Below are positions 1 through 6,449 of a stretch of 7,036 nucleotides of DNA, piece by piece. Under the pieces are notes generated by a model. It ran no database searches. It had not been told where the DNA came from and worked only from the letters and a program-made list of their open reading frames with translations. Each line of letters opens with the position of its first letter. The first letter of the stretch is position 1. The stretch comes from an uncultured Bacteroidota bacterium. Its GTDB lineage: Bacteria > Bacteroidota > Bacteroidia > Chitinophagales > Chitinophagaceae. The stretch is from assembly GCA_903912405.1 (NCBI GenBank), contig CAIWHF010000176.1, forward strand, positions 1 through 7,036, read 5' to 3'. The translations under genes were made by a program, and so were the position numbers.

Positions 1-102
1 ATAATATAATTTATAATACTAAAACAAACAAGGATAAAAATCTCGAGAAAATAAAAATCAACTTTAAATCCAATTTATTACAAATCAATAGAATATTTCT
101 AC
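1..102. other. AT-rich leader before the efflux operon, no gene
   Basis: This non-coding stretch is very AT-rich. In the tolC frame an in-frame TAA at 52-54 closes it, and no ATG lies between that stop and position 103. I find no clear Bacteroidota -7 element (TAnnTTTG) and no Shine-Dalgarno sequence. A perfect 8-base palindrome, TCTCGAGA, lies at 41-48 and could be an operator half-site or chance. The promoter of the efflux operon may be here in a degenerate form or further upstream. Confidence 0.5.
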
Positions 103-1446
103 ATGAAGCCAATACAACGATATAGTAGCTATTTGCTAGCTAGCTACCTACTCCTCACAATGCCCTGTTATGCACAAAAAACTACAAGGTTAAAACTTGA
201 AGAAGCTATTCATCTTGCTTTACAAAATAACCAAAGCATTAAAATTGCAAAAGAAAAAAACATTCAGGCGGTAACTAATTTACAAGAAGCAAAAAACAGA
301 CGTTTACCTGACTTCAATATTAACAGTCAATTTTTGCATGTAAATCAACCACTAATCGATTTACGAGTAAAGCTAAATAATTCAGGCTCTTCCAGCGGAA
401 GCACAGCCCCTGATGTTAATCAAGTAGTACTTGCACAAGCAAATATTGGTCTACCTTTATTTAATGGCAATAAAATAAACTATAGCATTCAAGCCAATGA
501 ATATCTAGTTAAGGCTGCAGAACTGGATGCTATAGCCAACAAGAATGAATTGATTTTAAATACCATTCAAGCTTACACCAATTTGTATAAATGTGCAACT
601 TCCCTAAAATTAATCAACGAAAATAAAATACAAGCCACTAAACGCTTGAAAGACATTGAACAATTATATAAAAACAATATTGTTTCTAGAAATGATTTAT
701 TAAAAGCACAATTACAAGAGCAACAAGTGGCATTGCAACAACTTGAGGTAACTAGTGAATTGGAACTTAGTAAAATAAGTATGAATTTATTACTGGGATT
801 AGCATCCACAAACCCAATTGATATCGACAGTACTTTTATGGATCAATTGCACATCGACCAATTAGCAATTAATTCAATTGATTTTTGGGAGAATAAGGTA
901 ACGCTAGAACGTCCAGAGCTTGCCTCTTTAAGCAATCGTATAGAAGCAAGTAAAAAAAATGTACAAATTATCAAAAGCGACAACTACCCTTCTATTGCAT
1001 TAAGTGGAGGTTATATATATGCTGATATTAATAATTTCCTAGGTATTAGTAACGCATTGAATGGTGGCATTGCAATGCGCTATTCAATATCCTCATTATG
1101 GAAAGGATCAGAGAAAATAACCCAAGCAAAATCAAAAACTATGGAGTTGGAATGGATGAAAAGCCAATTGAGTGACCAAGTAATAATCCAAGTAAACAAA
1201 AGTTACCAGCAATTACTCGTTGCCAAACAAAAAATCAATCTTCTAAATAACGCTATTCAACAAGTATCCGAAAATTATAAAATCGTAGACAGTAAATACA
1301 AAAACAACCTAGCAACAGTTCAAGAATTATTGGATGCTGATGTATTGCAATTTCAAGCTAAAGTGCAATATGAATTTGCTAAAGCTGATGCTAGCATAGC
1401 TTATTACCGTTTATTACAAGTAAGCAATCAATTAAAATTTAACTAA
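103..1446 (+). CDS. TolC-family outer membrane efflux channel
   Basis: Outer-membrane factor of a tripartite efflux pump: a trimeric barrel plus periplasmic helical tunnel through which the inner-membrane transporter exports its substrate. The 447 residues match the usual family length. Residues 1-24 form a signal peptide with a hydrophobic core and a C-Y-A site, so cleavage is likely before Q25. Two OEP-type helical repeats follow, roughly residues 30-235 (opening LKLEEAIHLALQNN, a typical start of this family) and 265-442, rich in Gln, Asn, Lys and Leu as expected for long coiled coils. The ATG is the only possible start, since an in-frame stop lies upstream with no other ATG between. No Shine-Dalgarno is present. 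It is first in the run with the adaptor and antiporter genes, 15 bases before the adaptor, which supports a role in the same pump. The family is clear; the substrate is unknown. Confidence 0.93.
   Translation: MKPIQRYSSYLLASYLLLTMPCYAQKTTRLKLEEAIHLALQNNQSIKIAKEKNIQAVTNLQEAKNRRLPDFNINSQFLHVNQPLIDLRVKLNNSGSSSGSTAPDVNQVVLAQANIGLPLFNGNKINYSIQANEYLVKAAELDAIANKNELILNTIQAYTNLYKCATSLKLINENKIQATKRLKDIEQLYKNNIVSRNDLLKAQLQEQQVALQQLEVTSELELSKISMNLLLGLASTNPIDIDSTFMDQLHIDQLAINSIDFWENKVTLERPELASLSNRIEASKKNVQIIKSDNYPSIALSGGYIYADINNFLGISNALNGGIAMRYSISSLWKGSEKITQAKSKTMELEWMKSQLSDQVIIQVNKSYQQLLVAKQKINLLNNAIQQVSENYKIVDSKYKNNLATVQELLDADVLQFQAKVQYEFAKADASIAYYRLLQVSNQLKFN
125..147. repeat. Inverted repeat in the start of the tolC-like gene
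   Basis: GTAGCTA at 125-131 is the exact reverse complement of TAGCTAC at 141-147, with a 9-base loop between them that itself contains part of a GCTAGCTAGC run (135-144). In the mRNA this could form a 7-bp hairpin beginning 22 bases after the A of the start codon, within signal-peptide codons. It may affect translation initiation or be a chance product of repeated AGCTA codons. Confidence 0.45.
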
Positions 1447-1461
1447 TCTCAATCTTTTTAT

Positions 1462-2559
1462 ATGACACAAACAACTTCAAATTCAGATCAAAAAACTAAA
1501 AGCAATAAATTTAAATTTATCTTAGGTGGCATGCTTATTGTGGGTTCCATATTAGGAATCGTTAAATATATTCATGGTAAACATCATATTGAAACAGATG
1601 ATGCGCAAATAGAATCCAACATTAGCCCAATAATAGCAAGGGTTGGTGGATATGTGGCTACCATTAAAGTAAAAGACAACCAATTTGTTAAAAAAGGCGA
1701 CACCTTAATTGTCATTGACAATAGCGATTACCTACTAAAAGTGCAACAAGCAGAAGCGGCTTTAGAAGCGGCTAAAAGTGGTTTTGAAGCAAGTAAATCT
1801 ACCTATCAATCAACTACCGCCAATACAGCTAGTGCAGAAGCTAGTGTTTTGAATGTAAATGCACAAATTGAAGCAGCAAAAGTGAGAGTATGGAGAGCGA
1901 ACCAAGATTTTGATCGCTATAAGAACTTGATACAAGACAATACCATTACCCAACAACAATTTGAACAAGCTAGTGCAGAAAAACAATCGGCTGAAAAATA
2001 TTTACAAGTTTTACACGAACAGAAAAATGTTGCTTTAAAACAAGTAACCGCTATTAAATCTTCCAGTGAGGCTACGCATCAACAATCACTTGTTTCTAAC
2101 GCTGTAGTTAAACAAAGAGAAGCAGATTTAGCCGCTGCATTATTAAACTTATCCTATACCATTATAACGGCACCTACGGATGGACAGGTATCTAAAATTA
2201 ATGCCCAAATTGGTCAATTACTTCAACCTGGACAAGCATTATTTAGCGTAATTGCAGATCATTCCGTTTGGGTAGTAGCAAATTTCAAGGAAACGCAAGT
2301 TGAGCGCATGAAAGAAGGTTTAGACGTGGAAGTGAATGCAGATGCATTCCCTGGCAAACACTTTAAAGCAATATTAAATTCAATTGCTCCAACAACAGGT
2401 GCAAAATTCTCTTTGTTGCCTCCAGATAATGCGTCTGGAAATTTTGTAAAAATCGTACAGCGCATTCCAGTTAAAATAACTTTTGTAGATGAAGATACAG
2501 CTCAACTAAAATTATTAAGAGCTGGCATGAATGTAACTGTAGATGTTCATATCGATTAA
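1462..2559 (+). CDS. HlyD/EmrA-type efflux periplasmic adaptor
   Basis: Membrane fusion protein linking the inner-membrane antiporter to the TolC-like channel. A short cytoplasmic N-terminus is followed by one membrane helix at about residues 18-37, then TDDAQIE (45-51), the family's typical entry to the periplasmic part. The first lipoyl half is at about 52-90 (VGGYV, VKKGDTL), an Ala/Gln/Glu-rich alpha-hairpin at about 92-225, the second lipoyl half at about 228-263 (ITAPTDGQVS, LLQPGQALF), and a beta-barrel from about 267. Near 311-337 it carries TTGAKFSLLPP and GNFVKIVQRIPV, which closely match EmrA-type adaptors that work with DHA2 antiporters. Its 365 residues are normal. It starts 15 bases after the tolC-like gene and ends 10 bases before the antiporter gene, without a Shine-Dalgarno. 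I regard the assignment to the EmrA subgroup as strong; the substrate cannot be inferred. Confidence 0.95.
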   Translation: MTQTTSNSDQKTKSNKFKFILGGMLIVGSILGIVKYIHGKHHIETDDAQIESNISPIIARVGGYVATIKVKDNQFVKKGDTLIVIDNSDYLLKVQQAEAALEAAKSGFEASKSTYQSTTANTASAEASVLNVNAQIEAAKVRVWRANQDFDRYKNLIQDNTITQQQFEQASAEKQSAEKYLQVLHEQKNVALKQVTAIKSSSEATHQQSLVSNAVVKQREADLAAALLNLSYTIITAPTDGQVSKINAQIGQLLQPGQALFSVIADHSVWVVANFKETQVERMKEGLDVEVNADAFPGKHFKAILNSIAPTTGAKFSLLPPDNASGNFVKIVQRIPVKITFVDEDTAQLKLLRAGMNVTVDVHID

Positions 2560-2569
2560 TTAAAATTCC

Positions 2570-4150
2570 ATGCATCCATCATCAGAATCATTAGTTGAAT
2601 ACGGTCCGAGGAGAATTATCATTACGGTAACGGCCATTCTATGCGCCTTACTAGAAATCGTCGACTCTACAATTGTAAATGTAGCGTTGAATGAAATGAG
2701 AGGTAATTTAGGAGCTACCCTAAGCGAAGTAGGCTGGGTAGTAACGGCTTATGCAATTGGTAATGTAATTATTGTTCCGATGACCAGCTGGTTATCGCAG
2801 CAGTTTGGAAGAAGAAATTATTTTGCAGCATCCATTATCATTTTTACCGTTTTTTCTATTTTATGCGGAAGTGCCACGAGCATCTGGTCACTGGTCTTAT
2901 ACAGATTCATACAAGGACTAGGTGGTGGTGCTTTATTGGTTACTTCCCAAACCATAATCACCGAAAGCTATCCGCCAGAAAAAAGAAGTATGGCTCAGGC
3001 TATTTATGGCTTAGGCATCATTATTGGCCCTACTTTAGGTCCACCTTTGGGAGGTTATATTGTTGATAATTTTTCATGGCCTTATATTTTCTACATCAAT
3101 ATTCCTATTGGCATTATTGCTACTATAATGACTTTACAATATGTGAGAAGTCCAAAGTATAGTGAGAAAAAATCTGCAAGTGAAATCGATTGGATAGGTA
3201 TAGCACTTTTAAGTGTATCCGTTGGATCTTTACAGTATATTTTAGAACGCGGACAAGAAGATGACTGGTTTGCAAGTAGTACCATTACTACCCTATTTAT
3301 TATGACAGTATTTGGTATCTTCTTTTTTATATGGAGAGAATTAACTACTAAAAATCCAATTGTAGACCTCAGAGTTTTAAATAATACCAATTTAAGAATT
3401 GGTACTATTTTCTCCTTTATTTTAGGATTTGGTTTGTATGGCTCTACGTTCATCATTCCCGTGTATACGCAGTCTATATTAGGATGGACCGCTACACAAT
3501 CGGGAGCCTTATTTATTCCTGCAGCATTAACGACGGCATTTATGATGCCCATGATTGGGAAAGTGCTTCAAAAGGGCGTCAAACAACAACCTTTGATTGC
3601 CATTGGAATGATAATCTTCTTTTTCTTTTGTTATTGGGGATATGAAATCATAACGCCCAATACACCGAAAGAAGCATTTTTCTGGATGCTCATTATGCGC
3701 GGCATTGGAATGGGCTTACTGTTTATTCCAATTACAGCTCTTTCTTTATCTACTTTAAAAGGACAACAAATTGGTCAAGGCGCCGCCTTTACAGGTATGA
3801 TGCGACAATTAGGTGGATCCTTTGGAATAGCCGTAATTAGCACCTATATCACAAGAAGGTCTATGCAACACAGAAGTGATTTGGTGAGTTATATAAACAC
3901 TTACGATCCTCAAGTGCAGCAACGATTACAAGGTATGATGGCAATTTTCAAAGCTAAAGGCATGAATGCCGATAAGGCATTGGAAGCATCTTATAAAGTA
4001 TTAGATTTGCAAGTAAGTAAGCAAGTAGCCGTTCTATCTTATATGGATGTGTTTTTATACTTAGGTATTATGTTTTTAATTTGTGTACCTTTTATATTAT
4101 TCGCAAAAACTCAAAAAAGCACGCCTGTTGGCATGGCAGATGCTCACTAA
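2570..4150 (+). CDS. DHA2-family MFS multidrug antiporter (EmrB-like)
   Basis: Inner-membrane proton-coupled exporter that feeds the adaptor and TolC-like channel. The 526 residues and many hydrophobic segments fit the 14-helix DHA2 branch of the major facilitator superfamily. Visible signatures are the helix-1 motif LEIVDSTIVNVAL (28-40), motif A as SWLSQQFGRRNYF (73-85), motif B as LYRFIQGLGGG (110-120) with its conserved Arg, and the antiporter motif C as GLGIIIGPTLGPPLGG (147-162). The stretch WPYIFYINIPIG (170-181) is also typical of EmrB-like proteins. A polar loop at about 425-485 precedes the last helix (about 490-512), as is usual in this family. The start lies 10 bases after the adaptor stop; no better upstream start exists. 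The next gene begins 10 bases after its stop, suggesting co-transcription. EmrB-like is well supported, but E. coli EmrB substrates should not be assumed. Confidence 0.95.
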   Translation: MHPSSESLVEYGPRRIIITVTAILCALLEIVDSTIVNVALNEMRGNLGATLSEVGWVVTAYAIGNVIIVPMTSWLSQQFGRRNYFAASIIIFTVFSILCGSATSIWSLVLYRFIQGLGGGALLVTSQTIITESYPPEKRSMAQAIYGLGIIIGPTLGPPLGGYIVDNFSWPYIFYINIPIGIIATIMTLQYVRSPKYSEKKSASEIDWIGIALLSVSVGSLQYILERGQEDDWFASSTITTLFIMTVFGIFFFIWRELTTKNPIVDLRVLNNTNLRIGTIFSFILGFGLYGSTFIIPVYTQSILGWTATQSGALFIPAALTTAFMMPMIGKVLQKGVKQQPLIAIGMIIFFFFCYWGYEIITPNTPKEAFFWMLIMRGIGMGLLFIPITALSLSTLKGQQIGQGAAFTGMMRQLGGSFGIAVISTYITRRSMQHRSDLVSYINTYDPQVQQRLQGMMAIFKAKGMNADKALEASYKVLDLQVSKQVAVLSYMDVFLYLGIMFLICVPFILFAKTQKSTPVGMADAH

Positions 4151-4160
4151 ATATTATTTT

Positions 4161-4631
4161 ATGAAAAAAACAATTTACTTCGGATTTTTCGCTTGTTTGG
4201 CTTGGATAGTAAGCACACAATATGCTTGTAAAAAAGAAGGTTGCGGCACCACAAATACCTCCTATAACAATCAAAGTAATAGCCACAATATGGGTCAAAA
4301 CTGTATGAATTGTCATAATGATGGAGGCAGTGGAAAAGGCTGTTTCACACTGGCTGGAACAGTATACAGTAGTAATAGTTCAAATACTACAAAACCCAAT
4401 GGAACTATAAAATTATATACTGGTCCAAATGCGAGTGGCACACTAAAAGCTACTATTCAAATTGATGCAAAAGGAAACTTTCATACTACAGATGCAATAG
4501 ACTTATCTAGTGATGTATATCCTGTAGTTTATGGTAGCTCAGGCAATGTTCAATACATGCCTAGCAGCACTAAAAATGGAGCCTGCAATTCCTGCCACGG
4601 GTCTAATGGCAATAAAATATGGGTGAATTAA
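4161..4631 (+). CDS. Probable lipoprotein with two CXXCH motifs
   Basis: Unnamed 156-residue exported protein. The chosen start gives MKKTIYFGFFACLAWIVSTQYAC, a positively charged and hydrophobic signal with a possible lipid-attachment Cys at 23. The -3 residue is Gln, so the lipobox is weak; KKE follows and resembles charged surface-export signals of Bacteroidota lipoproteins. An in-frame ATG at 4083 would put 26 polar residues before this signal and overlap the antiporter gene, so it is rejected. Two haem c-type motifs are present, CMNCH (48-52) and CNSCH (142-146), the latter only 10 residues from the end. Between them lies a Thr/Gly/Ser-rich region (about 62-130: GTVY, GTIKLYTGPN, DAKGNFHT) that looks like a small beta-sandwich. 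Further Cys lie at 28 and 61. It could be a di-haem electron-transfer lipoprotein, or could use the cysteines for metal or disulfides. It sits 10 bases after the antiporter gene, but a link to efflux is only inferred. Confidence 0.8.
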   Translation: MKKTIYFGFFACLAWIVSTQYACKKEGCGTTNTSYNNQSNSHNMGQNCMNCHNDGGSGKGCFTLAGTVYSSNSSNTTKPNGTIKLYTGPNASGTLKATIQIDAKGNFHTTDAIDLSSDVYPVVYGSSGNVQYMPSSTKNGACNSCHGSNGNKIWVN

Positions 4632-4654
4632 GCATTTAAAAGCCGAGAGCTGAA

Positions 4655-4664
4655 CAAAATTTTG
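4655..4664. repeat. CAAAATTTTG palindrome next to the nusB promoter
   Basis: A perfect 10-base palindrome directly abuts the -7 element that starts at 4665. A second short palindrome, TTTGCAAA, overlaps the end of that element at 4669-4676. The position would suit a repressor or activator site, but A/T palindromes of this length arise easily in such AT-rich DNA, so the functional reading is weak. It is too short and lacks the GC stem expected of a terminator for the upstream operon. Confidence 0.3.
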
Positions 4665-4672
4665 TAGTTTTG
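4665..4672 (+). promoter_or_regulatory. Bacteroidota -7 promoter element for the nusB operon
   Basis: TAGTTTTG matches the TAnnTTTG -7 consensus recognised by the primary sigma factor of Bacteroidota. It lies in the 74-base gap before nusB, 33 bases upstream of the ATG, so transcription would begin near 4677-4680 with a leader of about 27 bases. No good TTTG-type -33 element is visible at the usual distance; the sequence there is GC-richer (AGCCGAGAGC). The element suggests that the nusB-yajC-coaE block is transcribed separately from the efflux operon. Confidence 0.7.
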
Positions 4673-4705
4673 CAAACGCTAAACCAACAAATACACGCCT
4701 AAACT

Positions 4706-5641
4706 ATGATTAGTAGAAGAAATATAAGAATTAAAGTAATGCAATCGCTTTATACGGTTGCCACCATGGATGAATTACAAACTGATGATAGCAAAGCTAA
4801 ATGCGTTAGTATTCTTAACGAAAAATTAAATAGATCTTTAGATTTATATGTAACCACGATTTTGTACATTTTAAAAGTTGCGCAATATGCTGAACGAAAT
4901 GCACAATTAAATCAATCAAAGCTCATTCCTACCGACGACGAATTACAAAACAATACCAAAATCGCAGGTAATTTATTTCTTTGGCAAATCTTATCCAATG
5001 AGACATTTACTGAAAAAATAAAAAGCAATCATCTTGAAGAACAAGTAAATGAAGATTGGATTAAAAAGATTTTTCAACAATTACAACAAAGCGATTTATA
5101 CAAAACGTATATCAAGAAAAAAGATAGAGAACAGAAATACGAGAAAAACATTATACGTTTCATATGGGAAGAATTAATGTTGAAAGATGAAGCACTATTA
5201 GAGTACTTTAGCGATGAGTTGAATGGTTGGGATGATGATAAAGATATGATTTTCATGTTGGTTGAAAACTTTTTCAAACACAACTCCACCTATAATTATC
5301 TACAATTAGTATCCGAAGAAAAATTAGAATACGCTCAAAATTTGATACGAGCTGTTATTGAAAAAGATAGTATGTTCCAGAGTATTATCGAACCAAAATT
5401 GAGAAATTGGGATCCAGAACGTGTAGCACTTATTGATACAATCCTTCTCAAAATGGGTATATGCGAATTTCTTTATTTCCCAACAATACCAACCAAAGTA
5501 TCGATCAACGAATACATAGAAATCGCAAAAGTATATAGTACCCCCCAAAGCGGTCAATTCGTAAATGGTGTACTAGATAATATTTGCAAAGGATTTGAAT
5601 CTGAAAATAAAATTAGAAAAACAGCTCATTTCAAAAAATAG
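4706..5641 (+). CDS. nusB: Transcription antitermination protein NusB (long form)
   Basis: RNA-binding factor that, with NusE (ribosomal protein S10), binds boxA RNA and promotes antitermination at rRNA operons. The N-terminus RRNIRIKVMQSLY (4-16) is the classic NusB opening with its basic, RNA-contacting residues; starting at the next Met (12) would delete it, so the first ATG is chosen. The C-terminal NusB core is at about 203-296: DPERVALIDTILLKMGICEF, IPTKVSINEYIEIAKVYST and GQFVNGVLDNI. Between them lies a helical, Lys/Glu/Asp-rich expansion at about 60-200, so the protein has 311 residues against about 140 in E. coli. Long NusB proteins of this kind are, to my knowledge, normal in Bacteroidota; the role of the extra part is not established. 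It has its own promoter at 4665 and ends 2 bases before the DUF1573 gene. A lysine-rich tail follows the core. Confidence 0.94.
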   Translation: MISRRNIRIKVMQSLYTVATMDELQTDDSKAKCVSILNEKLNRSLDLYVTTILYILKVAQYAERNAQLNQSKLIPTDDELQNNTKIAGNLFLWQILSNETFTEKIKSNHLEEQVNEDWIKKIFQQLQQSDLYKTYIKKKDREQKYEKNIIRFIWEELMLKDEALLEYFSDELNGWDDDKDMIFMLVENFFKHNSTYNYLQLVSEEKLEYAQNLIRAVIEKDSMFQSIIEPKLRNWDPERVALIDTILLKMGICEFLYFPTIPTKVSINEYIEIAKVYSTPQSGQFVNGVLDNICKGFESENKIRKTAHFKK

Positions 5642-5643
5642 CT

Positions 5644-6111
5644 ATGAAACGCTTTTCTCTTTTCTTTCTGAGTATTTTAATAGTTCTTACTGCTTGTAAA
5701 AACAATGCAAAAACAGAAACAAACGATGGATTATTACCCACTAGTTTGGTCAACAATCCTATTTCTTTAAACACAGATAGCAATAGTTTAAAAGAGTTGC
5801 CTACCATGGATTTTAGCACTACCCTTCATGATTTTGGAACTATTCATGAAGGAGAAACCGTAGAATGGGAATTTGATTTTAACAATAATGGTAAAAGCCC
5901 ATTGATCATTAGTGAAGCCAAAGGATCTTGCGGATGTACGGTAGCTGAGTTCCCTAAAGAACCCATTTCGGCAGGACAAGCATCTAAAATAAAAATAAGC
6001 TTCAACTCAACCGACAAACATGGGTATAACGAAAAACAAGTAACCATAAGTAATAATACAAGAGAAGGTGTGCACTATTTAACGATAAAAGCTACAATTT
6101 TAGAAAATTAA
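5644..6111 (+). CDS. DUF1573 domain lipoprotein
   Basis: Exported protein of 155 residues with no established function. The signal peptide MKRFSLFFLSILIVLTAC has a good lipobox (L15-T16-A17-C18), so it should be lipid-anchored at C18. A Ser/Asn/Thr-rich linker (19-58) leads to a DUF1573 domain at about 60-152, an immunoglobulin-like beta-sandwich related to the ASPM/SPD-2/Hydin type. Its hallmarks are HDFGTIHEGETVEWEFDFNNNG (62-83) and the SCGCTVAEFP block (95-104) with the family's CGC pair, followed by a predicted G-Q and KISFNSTDKHGYNEKQVTI strand segment. The start lies 2 bases after the nusB stop, which implies a shared transcript. DUF1573 genes are often found in this nusB-yajC setting in Bacteroidota, from general knowledge, but that does not give a function. 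The CGC cysteines could form a disulfide or bind a metal. Confidence 0.92.
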   Translation: MKRFSLFFLSILIVLTACKNNAKTETNDGLLPTSLVNNPISLNTDSNSLKELPTMDFSTTLHDFGTIHEGETVEWEFDFNNNGKSPLIISEAKGSCGCTVAEFPKEPISAGQASKIKISFNSTDKHGYNEKQVTISNNTREGVHYLTIKATILEN

Positions 6112-6142
6112 TGTATTTTTAAACCCAAATAAAAAAACAACT

Positions 6143-6448
6143 ATGACAACTTTATTACAAGCTTCAGGCGGTGGCATGATCCAACCTTTATTCTTAATAG
6201 GAATGGTAGTGGTTATGTATTTCTTTATGATACGACCACAAGCTAAAAAAGCAAAAGAACAAAAGAAATTTTCTGAAAGCATCCAAGCTGGAGAAGAAAT
6301 TGTAACCACTTCAGGAATACATGGTAAAATTAATCGTGTTAACGATGATGGTACCTTGAAAGTAGAAGTAGCAAGCAATACTTACATGACCTTTGAAAGA
6401 GCTGCAGTATCTATGGAATTAACTACAGCTGCTCGTAAAAAAGCATAA
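6143..6448 (+). CDS. yajC: Preprotein translocase subunit YajC
   Basis: Small inner-membrane protein that associates with SecD-SecF and the SecYEG translocon and assists protein export. The 101 residues match the family. A Gly-rich short periplasmic N-terminus (ASGGGM, 7-12) is followed by one membrane helix at about 12-30, then the diagnostic YFFMIRPQAKKAKEQKKF (26-43) at the cytoplasmic face, and the cytoplasmic domain with GEEIVTTSGIHGKI (50-63) and a short beta segment ending in a basic tail. It starts 31 bases after the DUF1573 gene in an A-rich gap with neither a Shine-Dalgarno nor a clear -7 element, so it is probably part of the nusB transcript. Its stop is separated from the coaE start by a single base. 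The identification is firm. Confidence 0.96.
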   Translation: MTTLLQASGGGMIQPLFLIGMVVVMYFFMIRPQAKKAKEQKKFSESIQAGEEIVTTSGIHGKINRVNDDGTLKVEVASNTYMTFERAAVSMELTTAARKKA

Positions 6449-6449
6449 T

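Noticed and set aside
41..48. TCTCGAGA palindrome as an operator for the efflux operon
   Set aside because: It is a single 8-base palindrome with no second copy and no regulator gene in view; too little to call as a site.
166..168. Cys22 of the TolC-like protein as a lipoprotein attachment site
   Set aside because: The preceding residues (L-T-M-P) do not form a lipobox; cleavage by signal peptidase I after C-Y-A fits better.
2863..3066. 67-codon open frame on the + strand in another frame
   Set aside because: It is internal to the antiporter gene, which shows clear transporter motifs across the same stretch.
3091..3552. 153-codon open frame on the minus strand
   Set aside because: It lies wholly opposite the well-supported antiporter gene, and its translation resembles no family I know; it is a shadow of that gene.
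4083..4160. Longer version of the CXXCH protein starting at the upstream in-frame ATG
   Set aside because: It would overlap the antiporter gene by 68 bases and place 26 polar and basic residues before a good signal peptide; the ATG at 4161 fits the operon spacing and the signal.
5541..5546. Run of six C bases in nusB as a possible frameshift site
   Set aside because: The conserved NusB core continues in the same frame on both sides (IEIAKVYST then GQFVNGVLD), so no shift is needed.
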